From Spirometra erinaceieuropaei (lineage: Eukaryota; Platyhelminthes; Cestoda; Diphyllobothriidea; Diphyllobothriidae): a stretch of 64,000 nucleotides of DNA. The position numbers and the translations under genes were made by a program. Under the pieces are notes generated by a model. It did not search any database. It was not told where the DNA came from and saw only the letters and a program-made list of their open reading frames with translations. Below, in pieces: positions 34,001 through 46,700 of this stretch; position 1 is the first letter of the stretch, and each line of letters starts with the position of its first letter. The stretch is taken from positions 98,245-162,244 of the forward strand of contig CACRXP010000153.1 in assembly GCA_902702965.1 (NCBI GenBank). Reading direction: 5' to 3'.

Positions 34001-37000
34001 TTATTTCGTTTCTTATATGGCTTTTAAATAACGTCCTCAGATGATTATATTATTTTGAATAAAAATTCCTTAAACATCTGTATTTTGATTGTCCGCATAA
34101 TTTAACGCAAAGTTCAAGGTGCTCGACGAGACTCACAAGATGTTACCACTGTGTACTGAGCAACAGTCGATAAGCGATGTGATCTTCTAATACAAATAAT
34201 CGGAGTCACGACTTGGGCTGTGCGGATTTAACGACTGGGTTACGCACAGTTAGGTAAAATAGATTCTTCCTAATAAGATCCTTAAATAACGGACAAGCGG
34301 TTCTTATTCCAGCCAACCCCTTTCTCCCCAGAGGCCCCAACATGCTTAACGAACCCCATCGATGCTGGGAAATAGGGAGTATAGCTACTGAGGGATGAAA
34401 TGTCGCCACAGATGCTTTTATTGTTTGCAGCGTCATTAGTTAAATTTTGGAGGTACACAGCTTCCGTGTCTGTGAAATCTCTGTCTCAGGCATGTGACAC
34501 ACACTATCTACTACATACTTTCCACAGGTTGAATGTTTGAGTTCTTCGGTATGAATTACACTGTCAGCTAGATATGCGCAAGAATGCGCCAACTGTGCGA
34601 AGATATTTTTAGCGTCCGCAAAACGTATGCTATTTCCAAATAAACTTTCCATAGATCAACTAACGGCACCATAGTGAAACTTTGCGTAATAGGAAATGCA
34701 AACAAAAAGGCCAATATTGGCAATGCAAGTAAAGCAAACCGTGGAATTTAAAGGTCCAATGTATGCATGAAAACCTGTTTTGTTGTTGCCGGTCGATAGT
34801 GCTCTGATCATCATGACTGCCCCGTCTGCATAAGGTAAAATCTATTAGTAATCTACGGACTGCGGCGCACGCCCACGTTTATTTTCACCGTATGCGGTTT
34901 GGGAGGTCCAGCGTCCAAAGTTAGGTTTTTGATTTGGAGCGGTATGCATAACGTAAAGGATGCTTTTACCTTTTACGATTCGACGGGGTATTATGCACAC
35001 TATGAATAAAATTCCTTCTATCGTGCGCGACAATAGTTAAGCCAATTGACAGGATGCGTTGAGAGCACAAAATAATGAACACATTCGTGGAGTTCATAAG
35101 TTCGACAACTATCGACAGTGTGCTGGAAGAGCGTTACTGGTTAATGAATTACTCATGCGTACACTAACAGACACGGAGAGCGGTAATAATGCTTTAATCG
35201 TATTCGTGCCATTTGCTGCGAATATTCATGAAAAAGTATATCTGCGTCAATACAGTGTCGTCAGAAGTCCAGTTTACTAGAACAACGTATCTGGATTGAC
35301 CGTAAGTCCAGGATGTCATTTTGTGCCAGCATCACCCGCACACTCCGGTTCTTAGGTGTCAATACACCAGAAGTGTATTCTCCTACCCTTAAATGCAGGG
35401 GGCTCATAGGTCGACTGTGTTGTGGGAGATTTTATTCTTGAACCCAATCGCCTGACAAATACACCAGCCAATCAAGGCAATTGGGAGACTATGAATTTTG
35501 GACAGTCGGAAGTGCAAAATGACACAAATCCTCCTCATTGGAATGTGCAGTCCTGAGCATTATCTGCAACATAAATGTGCTGTTCTTCCTTCTTTCGGAT
35601 TGACGAAATTTTAAAAAAAGTCAGTGTATTTTCTTATCCTTCCGGCACATGAGGGCACTTCCGTTTTTGTTTACTGCTCTTAATATTGACCTGTAAGAAC
35701 ATGAAAAGGAGAATAACTTTAAATACAATTGGCGCCTCTATGTATCTTTTACGGAAAATTTAAATTGAATAGCCTGAAATCTAAATGAGCCACTTTTATT
35801 TTCATTATAAACTGTGATGCCTATTCGGTTTAAGACCGCTTCTTTACGCAGCTGAGACACGACTAAAGTTTCAGTACAATAAACTTCAAACACAGCCAAA
35901 TTCGGCGAGATAAGTATAGTTTCTTTTGTGTTTGAAACAGAGTAGGAATGCTCACAGTTATCTTAAGAAGCCTATATTCTGCTATGTTACTTTTTCATAG
36001 GTAATGCATCATATAGGAGTCGAGTATGGAGGCTGAAAAAATGATGGAAATTAAGGAAAACCGCATATCAGTGAATATTTTAAAGATGTTTTTTAGACTG
36101 ATTTCAATAATATCTTTATGGAAAAAGTTTGCGACAGGTGACTAACCGAAAAGGAACTGTAAGGAGATACAGAGCTGACCATTTCCCCTGATGCGCAGTG
36201 TTGTTCGAATTCCCTGAAATAGTTATATTAAAAATCCGCGAAAGCTAAGATTCTCTCAAAATTGCCAAACCAACGTTGGTCCGCGAAAATTATTCTCTTC
36301 CTAATGTCCTATTTAGGACTACTTATCGTGACATGCATTCTGAATGTGCCTGCAGCCTTATAAAGCAAACAAATGGTGGTCCTATTGAAGTCCTGTGGTT
36401 TGCTGTTGGGTCTTCTAAATAATGATTTGTCAAATTTTTAACGCATCATCCCATTTCAGGATGGCCAATTTTTATGAGCAGTCATAAGCTACGCCGACAC
36501 TACCACATTTATAGGCGTGGTGGTAAACACGGTATACAATGAGTGGCCGACAGAGCGTTTTGCAATTTATACTGATAAAAACATAACATTTGACATTGCG
36601 TTAATTGTTACAAATCAGATTGATGCAAACTTCTCAAAAATATTACTTTCAAATGTTTTTAAATTAAGGATACCATGTCTACTCGATGTATTTCATGCAA
36701 AAACTTTCCGTGCACCAGACACTGAGTTTATACCATTTTATTAGCCATCGGCATGCATGGGTGGGTGTTTGTTTGCGAATGATTAGCAACCACATGCAAA
36801 TGTTTACATCTTTCTTCAGCTGGAAGAGTGACTCGGACTCTCATTGTTTATGCCACAAAGGCCTGTTTTATAAAGTCCATTTGCTTGGACTTGTTATCTG
36901 AAGAAACAATTAGAATTTATGCAACGACATGGTATAAATATATCAAAACGTTTTGACTTAATACACTACGGGCTACTAAGGATAAAATTTATTTTTAAAT

Positions 37001-37358
37001 TTTGGACTAGGTAACTTGCATCGCGAACATAGGCCGTAAATTAAATCCGAACTAATAGAATCGGCGAATTGCAATTCTTGGAACATTCGAATAACAATTA
37101 TATATCCTGCTTTCGTCTAATTTTGACTGCCTCTGCAGAAATAAACGCAGATGTTCATGTTGAAACGTTAGACCGGGACGTAAAACCACCTGATTAAAAC
37201 CGTCTGCGAATTACTTAATTTCACTCTTTCATTGGTCTCTAAAGACCCCTATTAAAGAGCCTCATCCATAGGAGCAGACAATTCTTACTCTGCATTAAGG
37301 TTGTTACAGCAATAAGATATACGTACAGAATCAACATCTGAAGTCGTTTGGCGAAAGG
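31047..37358. other. No recognisable gene
   Basis: About 6.3 kb of AT-rich sequence. The largest frames are 32285-32638 (+, 117 codons), 33254-33559 (-, 101 codons, hydrophobic), 35059-35280 (+) and 36517-36744 (+). None has a recognisable domain. 32285-32638 ends near a TGAGT donor-like site and could hide an exon, but I cannot support it. Confidence 0.4.
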
Positions 37359-38757
37359 ATGAGATTACTCACCGCCGTCCTCTTTTTGCTTCATGTTGTT
37401 GGATGTTGCTTTTATATGGATAGTAAGATTCTCATAACGATATATTTTATGAGCTGCGGTGACAACTGTATCATGCAAAAACGTCTTGTTAAAGTTGACT
37501 TATTTTTTACCTGTCTGTTTAGCCACATAAAAAAATGATTCAGCCCGGTCATGCAGTCGGAGGCCGCCATAAGTCTATAATTTAAAACCCTGCATTAGCT
37601 TGTGGCAGAAATTTATATTTATGATTGTAGCATAGAAACTTGATATTCCGCATATATACTCAGATATGAATACAGAATCATGTCAAAGCGCATGCATAAC
37701 GTAATCTGAAAGAATTTATATACCCTATAAAAATATCCTAACATAGAAATTTCAAGAGTTACATGACACAATCCACATCAGTAATTTATCGCGTAAAACG
37801 TTGTACACTAATTCAGTGCTTGAAAAACCTGATTAAAGAGTGGTCATAAGCATTTCCAAGTTGCCTCCTTTTATATGCATTTCAGGGTTTTAAGGCATGG
37901 TTAATGCTTTAGCCAAGGTTTCCATTGAGATAGACAACCAAGATGCATGCAGAAACCTGACGACCTAAATAATGTAAACCACAAAATAAAAGACATTTTT
38001 CAGTCTTCTCCGTAAATATTCCTGTACGTTAACCCCTTATTAAAAAAATATTTATAAACATTTTGTTTCCAGGAATTCCAAAATGCCCGCGAATCGACTA
38101 TGGCATAAAAATGGAGCACGTTGCCGAATACTTAGTACGACGGACAAACTACTACGGGTTTGAGAAAATGCTGCTAAAAGGAAACACGATTTTGATATTT
38201 AAATTAACACTACGATTTCCAAATTTACATTTTAAGTGTACGTATTTGCGAGATATATCACCTGCAAATTATTGGCAATACAGATGTCTGGCTCCAATAC
38301 CAGACGCTAGAGTAACAATAATAAAGCCGGTAAGCAGTAGAAGTAAAATTGCCATTTATTTAACCATATTGTGATGAATGTGCATTTTTGAATGTATATC
38401 TTGTTCATAGACTTGGAAATTCATCTAAAAGTTTTATTATAACGCATTTGTTGCAGAATCTAAAATCCGGAATTTCTTATGATCCGATGAACGAATTCAT
38501 TTATGCACGACATAAACTCCACGGTTTAACGTTAAAAGCAACTGTCGACATCACATACTGGGAGGAGGAAAATAACCCGCCAAATATGATTCGACTGTCT
38601 TTGTTGGAGCTGTTCCAGGCAGGCACAAATACTGCAGGAAGTTCACAAATTCACCGACCCCCATTTATTAAATTTGCTAAATATGAGTGAGACCGACTTC
38701 AATCTTTTTGTTACCGGAAGTTTTCTAAAGGCCCCGTCCACAGATTGTCATCAGTAG
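37359..38757 (+). CDS. Three-exon secreted-protein gene (family locus 4), frameshifted C terminus
   Basis: Exons are 37359-37422 (64 nt), 38073-38329 (257 nt) and 38457 onward. Exon 1 gives a signal peptide (MRLLTAVLFLLHVVG, then CCFYMD) plus one base and a GTAAGA donor. Intron 1 is 650 nt, with acceptor TTTTGTTTCCAG. Exon 2 reads IPKCPRIDYGIKMEHVAEYL to FKCTYLRDISPANYWQYRC and ends at GTAAGC. Intron 2 is 127 nt and ends TTGTTGCAG. Exon 3 reads LKATVDITYWEEENNPPNMI then RLSLLELFQAGT and stops at 38690 (about 184 residues in total). One indel near 38655 separates this from the family C terminus, which is still readable in the next frame (NLLNMSETDFNLF ... STDCHQ-stop at 38757). It is either a recent pseudogene, a gene with a new short C terminus, or an assembly error. 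Function unknown. Confidence 0.75.
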
Positions 38758-41700
38758 CTATTAGCAGTATGGACCATTGTGCGTTATAGGAAAGGCAATC
38801 TCACAGTTGTGACAAATAACGTAATTTGTTTAAACATTCAACTTTCGCAATTTGTAAATAATCAGGAGACATGAATTTCATTTTTAGACACATTTCCTCC
38901 TTTGTCAGACTTCTGCAAATATTGGATGTTACTACTTGCTTGGCCAATGATGAATTAACATGGCCAAAATAACCATCCTTTTAACAATGGATTAAAACAT
39001 GGTAAATTGACAAACCTGATTAAAAGTAATTGCACTTGTTTGCGTTTCAAGCCACGTTATTGCAGAAAACACAGAGACAACAATAGGGTGTAGGACCCAC
39101 CACTAACTTCAGCGAGATATGTGTGTCAAACGTTGAATGGTAATAGATAGAGTTTTATAGGTGGGGCAACACATATAAGGGAAAGCAAGAGCACACAGAA
39201 AATAGATGAGTTTCAGTCAAAATTCATATCGTACGCTGTCATTTGGGAGGGGCTTGAACACGACAATCAACTAAATGAACAACAAGCATTTTTTTAAAAA
39301 CCGTAACAGACTTTGGTTTAAGCGGCGTTGTTATGTTGTCATTTAGTCAGACAATTAAGGCGACTTTAAACATTATGTCCGGAGCCAAAAGTAGTATATT
39401 CAGTCACAGTAAATGTGAGGGTGCATCTATGCAGTTTTTATATACATGTGGATACCTAGCTCTATAGTGACTACCACAAGACAAAGGCAAACATTTCAGA
39501 CACAAAAGTTCACGCAGATACTTTTCGGTGCAGCAGAGGGCTCAGCATGTCTTACAAACTTGAAATTTCATATTTGAATTTTGGCGTTTTAGCGTCCAAC
39601 ATGGCTGGAGAAAAACTGTATACCTGCTTGTAAATTAAGAATTGATGTTCATATGCAGCAGTGTCAAGTGTGATCATGAATACACATGAGCCCATTAGAG
39701 AAGACAATTCCAAGTAAGTGCGTCATCGCGTGCGTATAATAGTAAACTATGTTGAGGGGTGCAATTTTATAAGACAACGTCATTTGTGTGATTGATTAAT
39801 CCACTTGAATTAGTTACAGAAATTGTGTTTCCTCTGATAGACACATTTTATAATATGACAGTCAATACAAAAAAAATCTGTGTTGCTACTTGTCTGACAG
39901 ATGAATGAATAACGACAGCGAAACTTCGATCGTTAAGTACCAATTCTTGCAGTGTCACATTAGCTATGGGTTGGAATAAGACTATGTTCTAATGTCAGGA
40001 AGCTTTACTCGAGAGCAATCATCATAATTCCATTGCGAGAAGTGCATGCTTTCCCTTATCATCTTGTACCAACATTTGTTAAGTTAAATTATCACGAATG
40101 CGCAATTTTCCGTAAGTATCATTGTAGAAAACAATACCCACAATGTTGAATTAATTTTAAGAACAGTGTTAACTGTGTAAAAAATTGACGCATGATTCAG
40201 TGCAAATTTGGTACGTCCTGAGCCTAACTTTCGGCTTCTTAAATGTGTCTGACGACTATGGACATACATGTAGGACTTCTCAAAATGCATAACCTGAGGC
40301 GTTTTGTAACCCCGTTGCAGTTTAGTGCTGGTCTTTGATCATTCGTCACAGTTTACTTTGTAAATCTGCGCCACAACTTACTAGGAAGAATCTTATTTCT
40401 CTTTTGAAGCATAATGCCAAATGCGATCCGCCGCCCATTTGATGGGCTAAACGAAGCGCAGGTTTGCAGCCTGAATACACGTTTAAAATGGGTTAGGTGA
40501 AGGGAAAAGGGCAGATAGACAGGTGAATAATGAACTTTGCTTAGAAGCCGCCCATGGGTTCCTACAAAAGCACAAATTTGTCTTCAGGTGCGTACTTGTG
40601 TTTTGGGTGAACGGGACGACGGAATATTGAGTTTGCTGTACGAATTGTGGCACTAAACCGAAAATTCGTTTTATAGACGTATTGATATGGTCACCTTTTA
40701 TCAGACATTTTGAAAACAACAGCTGCCTAGCTAAATTAATTCTCGCGAAGTTGCGAAAGTGAGATGTGTGGTTCCCTTATCCCTAGGCGCTGGGCACGAA
40801 TACGCGTCCGAAACATTAATGATCAAGCTACTTGTCCTCGAAATAAACGCACGAGGTTAGATAGAGCTGATTGCCATTCATCGCCGGTTGTAAACGGTCG
40901 CCGATGCTATGCAAACTAGATTCCCCTAATCAGCGCTGGATTATAGCGGCCGAGAATTGCCGGTGGGCTGTGGAATGCGCTCTCAAATTCACTTAAATTA
41001 GTCTGCGGTGCAGAAAATTCAGTATATCCTGTTAAATAAATGCCAGAAATTATTTAGACAGCATACGCAAAAACGTACTCAAGAATATCGTAGCTGCTAC
41101 AATAAAGCTAATGCTGTGTTCACTACGATGTCCAGACAAAGTGGCGAATCACAATATGAAAAACGCGATGATTAAATATATATTTGTGACAGGAAAACTC
41201 TGAGGCTCATGCAGCGCAATGAGTAGAGCAAGCACTTAAGTTTTTAGTTCGTAAGTCCATCCCACGTCGCATTTAACTAACATGCTTTATAAGCCTATCA
41301 CTCTATCCGTTAATACCGTGTGACGCTGTTGAGCATCGTTGCAGCTCCAATGAAGGATTTGCAAGCGGACGATCTAACATTGCAGGCAGTTTTCTTAACG
41401 CTTATTTGATCTCTTCGCCATAAAATGGAAATTGACCTGCTAATCGACTGGAAAATGTTTGAAAATAATATGGTAAAAAGCGTCTGGAGATAAACGTTAT
41501 CCTGAAACACACATGCAGCACGAATTATTTTGTACGTACAATTAATAGCCGATATCTATCCTAAGTTCGGATGTTTCCTAATTATGGAAACCAATCAGCA
41601 ATCGTCGTCGCTTTGCATCTGAGTCTCTACAGTATGTTTTACAAGTTTCAGAGGCATGTAGCGCTGACCGCCGTAGGTGTACGTGCAGACGCTTAATTAG

Positions 41701-41829
41701 GTTACGCGGCTATTAATGTACAAGTAGAAATCACGTCATCCACAGATCGACGGTGTTTTCTCTTCTCAGCATAACCCAATTTTTATCAAAATGGATGTTC
41801 TAAAAGGCTAAAACTCTATTAAGTAACTG
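38758..41829. other. No recognisable gene except a possible SINE at 41.2 kb
   Basis: AT-rich, with only short frames (at most 78 codons) and no recognisable domain. Confidence 0.4.
41200..41285 (+). repeat. Possible tRNA-derived SINE or tRNA-like remnant
   Basis: 'gcgcaatgagtagagcaagc' resembles a tRNA A box in the usual SINE setting. About 25 nt on, 'gtaagtccatcccacg' resembles a decayed B box (consensus GTTCGATCCC). No cloverleaf can be folded convincingly. Confidence 0.35.
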
Positions 41830-41960
41830 CTTCAGACAGCATTGGATTTGATCGCATAACGAGAAATTGCAGGACAGACGGCGTAAGGCTGGGTTGTATG
41901 AAGTTTGTAAGTGAACATAAAGAGGTGAAAACTACTTTGTGGACTGGCGTATGTCTGGAG
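41830..41960 (+). repeat. Fragment of the 3-8 kb PLE unit
   Basis: 'aactgctt(c/a)agacagcatt', 'agac(g)gcgtaaggctgggttg' and 'gtgaa.ataa' match 7220-7330 of tandem unit 3. A solitary, diverged piece. Confidence 0.5.
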
Positions 41961-44494
41961 TTGGAAATGTAGTCAGCTCTTTGAGGTGGCATGTCTCTTG
42001 GTCGTCTTGTTGGTTTGGTCGTCGCAGGCCTCTATGGCGCTGCTTTGAAGTGGCGTCGACCTTAGCGCGAATTCTACACACTCCAGTCGAGTAAACAATT
42101 TAGAGCCGCGTGACTTGGTGATTAAGTTTATAGTTTGGCGAGTGTCGCAGATCTGTCTTAGTGGTTGGTTGTATTCAATGGATGGATCTAAAGCTAAATC
42201 AATGGGAAAGTCTGAGGAGGCAGACACCATCTGGGCACACACATGGCATAACTGAAATCTGCGCAGACGTTTGCCTTCAGTGAGGCCCGTAACAGTTATA
42301 CTTTAGTTTACGTTGAAATGCATTTGTTCAAATTAATCGTTGCATGCTTGTTTGTCAAACGTTCCCGTACGTTGAACAAGTGGTCGCTCGTTGCAGCCGA
42401 TGGAAATTTGTGCAGTAAGTCGCAAACCAACAAACGGTTTACAAATTATCAAGGAATTGACACAGTAGTTGTTAAACCGGCGGGAGGAGGATTAAATCTG
42501 GTGTTATTGAGGGAAATGCACTCATAACCCCTAGAACAACAACGGTTTTCGTGATGTATGCTAACAGTGGCTACCTGTTTTGTGTGCATATGATCATCTC
42601 GATTTGCTGATTTGTCACAGACTGCTTGGTGCGATGACGTGCCAATAAAAACAGTATAAAGGGAAGGTATTATCTTGCCTCGGCGTCCTTTTTATTTTAT
42701 GTAGTGTTTGAAATGAAGTCTAACTATCCGACATCATGAAATGTAAACAGAAAATCCGAATGACGTTTCGACTATGAATAGTTACTTAAATGGAATTGTT
42801 GTACAGTATATTAAGGACACGAGGTACTGCAGTCTCCTAAGTGCGTTTTCTTGGCGCCCAGCAAAGCCTCACTAGCTAAAATAACGAGCGCTATTCCAAT
42901 TGAGTGGCGATACTCAAACATATTACAATGTTTGTTTAATGAAATGCGCGCTAGAAGGTCTTTTTACCACGGTTCTGAAAACGGTTGTTCTATTTTCCTT
43001 ACGTATGGCTTCTTGTGCGTTTAAACTTTTCCCGGAATGAACACGGGCGTTTATGTGTGCCGTTATTAAAATGCCATATACTTATAACGAAATGTTCAAA
43101 CATCTAACTGTCATCGGAAACGCGCGAACACGTAACCCTCGATTAAATTAAAAGTCATGTAAAAAGCTTATTTTCAAGGCTCACACAGGAATCAAAAGCC
43201 TCCTTAGGTGTGTACTTGCCTCAAACCCCGACAAATGCCTCGCTTAAAATTCTTTATTTCGGCAATAATAGGAAGAATACGTACAGAAACGTCAAACACA
43301 CTTAGCACGTTTAATACGAAACCGATGCTCACCGTATTATTGTATCTTAAGTTTATTACAGTAATCAGCAGGCGTCACACAGAAAACCATGTCAGTGTTC
43401 AACCAACGTTTGCACCGGCTAGTCGATATAGGGGAAACAGACCTCCCTCTAACTCGCAGAGCCCATGTTTGTAATGCAAAACCATATAATATATAGCAAT
43501 TAAAAATCAAAGGAAGATAAATGCATGGGTTTTGAATGGAATCTAGCCAACAGTTGAACATATTGACGACACGAACGTAGACATTGTTACCGACGACAGT
43601 AATAGACACTTTAACCTGTTCAATCAACGGTAATCTTGTCCGCCTGCTAAGTACCAATAATCCGAACATGAATTCAGTGCATAACTTTTGGTTTTGTATC
43701 AAAAGAACGTGCATGCACAGTATGGAAAAATTAAGGAGTTCCGAAACTCAAATGATTAATTCATAAACATGGGCGTCCCACAAACATTAACATTTTCTCT
43801 GCAATGTGCAGCAGTAAGTCCAAAAGCTGCATTTTTGTCGTTTTACCGGCCGAAATCCGGATATTCCATATTGCAGTAGAATGAGAAACAATCGACGTTT
43901 CAGTAGACATCGGGGTGAACTGCAATGCTACTGACTTCCGCGCTCTTCTGAAATTAATGATAAACATGTGATCAGGTAATTCCTATAATTCCGAAAAAAG
44001 CAAAATATGAAGTTCGAAGCATCTGTGAAATAGTGAAAAATGCACATATATGCAGGGTATTTCAGGTATGCATGATCATATTTGCGGAAAACAACATTTG
44101 GTATAATATCCATTCCGAACATTGTGAAAATATGAGTGTTTGGACTAATTTACAGCTGCGATAATTCCCACTGAAGAAATCGAAGGACGATTTGGTGCGC
44201 GTATGTTGGTTTTCGTTAAATTCTCTTCATACTAGTACATTTATGCTACTATCTAAAGGACTTATAAGAAAACTGCGGGCAAGTTAACATTGTTCTGCAG
44301 TTGGTGTCTTGACTAGAAGTCAACACCAAAATTACAGTCAGTGTTAGGTAGGAGGAAAATGGTGAGCACTCGGACGACTTATTATATGTGGATGTCGGCG
44401 ATAGTGGCTTTGGCCAACGGCAATTGCGAGAACTACTGTAAGTTTTACACGTAAAGGACTGGTTTGTTTAACCTGACTGCAGCCGCATCTGCAT
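41961..44494. other. Unassigned; two signal-peptide-like exons
   Basis: Two ATG frames run into GTAAGT donors in phase 1. At 42318-42414 the frame is MHLFKLIVACLFVKRS ... NLC plus A. At 44359-44437 it is MVSTRTTYYMWMSAIVALAN ... NY plus T. The phase equals that of the secreted-family exon 1, but I found no matching second exon. Nothing else was recognised. Confidence 0.3.
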
Positions 44495-45250
44495 TTGACA
44501 ACAGACACTGTCCAAATGGTTAATGATAGCTTGAGAAAACCTTGTTCTTCACCCGGAAGACTTGCCTATATTCCACACAGTGATCTACGTCTATCTTGTC
44601 AGCTAGCAATGAGTTGTTCACGTTCTTTATTTGCTCCTTCTCTTAAAATTCTGAAAACTGCTATTTTATTCTTGGAGAAACGCCGGCTCGTGCGACCAAT
44701 ATATGCTGCCGCACAGGAGTAGGTGAAGGATTTAATACACATAGAACTGATGTGGGCTAGTAGTTTGTGCTTGACCTCTCCGTAGAAGATGGACTTGTGG
44801 AGAAGTGTACCGAGGCGTCAGCTGTGAAAGGTGCGCGATACAATTTAGTTGCGTGGCCGACTTTGTGCGTGCCTCTGAAACGAGGCTCTGATGAAACACG
44901 TCCTTATTTGTGCCGTTAGCGTCGGGAAAGTTTGTGGTTTTGACCATGTACTAACTAATAAATTCATCGAGATTTTCGTTCTGGAGAAGCAAATTTTCTA
45001 AAATTATTAAGTTCATCCTTAACGCTCTTAGCCGAGCAGATCCTTCTTAAGTTTATTTGCAAATAACGACTAGATTACGCTTAATGTTTACAGGTACGAG
45101 ACTACCGAAATTAATGTGTTGCCCAGACTACTTCTTTGAATTATAGACGCTGTGTCGAAAAATACGGTCGGGTCTTCAACTCAGAAGTAAATCCAGGAAG
45201 GTGCGCGATCCGGACTGTTCTACTTTCAGCTTTAATTTGATTGATGGGTA
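44495..45250 (-). pseudogene. PLE-B fragment: RT thumb and start of endonuclease
   Basis: The - strand reads FLDLLLS, then RPDRIFRHSVYNSKK, SGQHINFGSLVPVNIKRNLV and RALRMNLIILENLLLQN (thumb). After a gap come FYGEVKHKLLAHISSMCIKS and FTYSCAAAYIGRTSRRFSKN. The last is a well-preserved GIY-YIG start: CIKSFTYSC with the loop YIGRT intact. Downstream blocks (HRVD and the catalytic Glu region) are not readable. Frameshifts and stops occur. It is the same lineage as 29242-29874, in which the YIG loop is damaged. Confidence 0.75.
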
Positions 45251-45509
45251 CGTCTGATTGACGGGCACACTTCTCAGTGAATTATCATTGGCAACTTTTC
45301 GCTGATATGCCAACTCACTGACGCTCATCGGTCGCCGGTGGCACTAGTCAATGAATGAAGACTGGAACATTGACTACGCCAGAGACCAGGGCAGAGATAA
45401 ATAATCAAGGACTTGTCGCTGAATGATGCGTCATCTAGCCTGGCGACACTCAGCAGGCATGAGAGCTTTTATCAGACACGTCAGAAGTACGACGTCAGCA
45501 TGCAAAAAT

Positions 45510-46700
45510 AGCGTAAATGGGAATGATGACTTAAATAGCTTCTACAACCAAATGTTGTGAAAAGAGCTCTGCGTTAAAAGAAAAGAATGGGCATCAATAA
45601 GAAACGATTCCGCAAAATATCATATGTAATTTTAGAGTTCCAAACAGTGATTGCAATCAAGAGACGGACACACACAGTCTAACTAAAGATTGTGAGTAAG
45701 ACGAAATTTTGGATAAAATTAAAAAATTTTCGAGGACGACAATAGTATATTAGGTTTGTAAGCGCATTCAGTTTTGACTAATTATATAACAAACGGCAGA
45801 AATGCTTTCGTATGTAGTTATTTAAGGGACGAATACCCGTTTTTCACTGTAGGAAGTCAGGAAAATCTTCAGTAAATTTTTATCCCCATGGGACAAAAAC
45901 GGAATAAAACGAAGAACCGTTTTGACATGTCTGAATCACGCGACTCCTGAAGTTATATTTCTGTGGGTTAGTAGTTTTGAATCAACATTCGACGAATAGA
46001 TCAAAGCACGTCCATGCGGTTGTCCGCCTAACCATATTTGTGTCCCAGGAATAATTCATTGGTCACAGCTGACAGATCCTGCGGATTAGTACAAAAAATA
46101 TCCCATAAAAGGAAACAGTTAGGTGGTTTCACAGTGCGAATGATGACTTACATAGCTTTGGCAACCATATCCGATGAAAAGGGCCCTGCATCAATAATAT
46201 GTGATTACTCAAAATATCATCCATAATTCCGGAATTCCAAATAGTGATTACATCTAAAGAACACACGAAGTGCGATTGCAGATCATTATGCAAGACTAAA
46301 TTTTGAATAAAACTTTTTCGAGGACGATAGTAATATATTAAAGTTCTGTGCGGACTTAGTTATGAGTAATTAGTAGAATAAGAGGCAAATGCTTTTTGTA
46401 ATCAGTTATTTAAGGATTTTATTTTCCTTTGTCCTTGTTGGAAACCAGAAAATTTGTCGGAAAATTTTTATCCCCATGGGACAAAAATGGAAAAAAATGG
46501 AGACCCGTCTTCGACATGTCTGAATCACGCGACACCTGAAATTATTTTTCCATAGGTACGTAGGCTTTGAAGGAACATTCAACGAACATATAAAAAAAAC
46601 GTCTCAGGCGGTTGTCTGTCTTGTTATATTTGCGATCCTGGAATAATTCGTTGGTCCCGTATGTCAAATCATGTGGAGTATAATAAAACAGCATGTCACA
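45510..46700 (+). repeat. Tandem duplication, two ~600-bp non-coding units
   Basis: Units 45510-46110 and 46118-46700 are colinear. Anchors are 'gaatgatgactta(a/c)atagct', 'tttttatccccatgggacaa', 'gacatgtctgaatcacgcga' and 'aggaataattc' against 'tggaataattc'. They differ by many substitutions and small indels. No reading frame is conserved. The function and origin of the unit are unknown. Confidence 0.8.
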
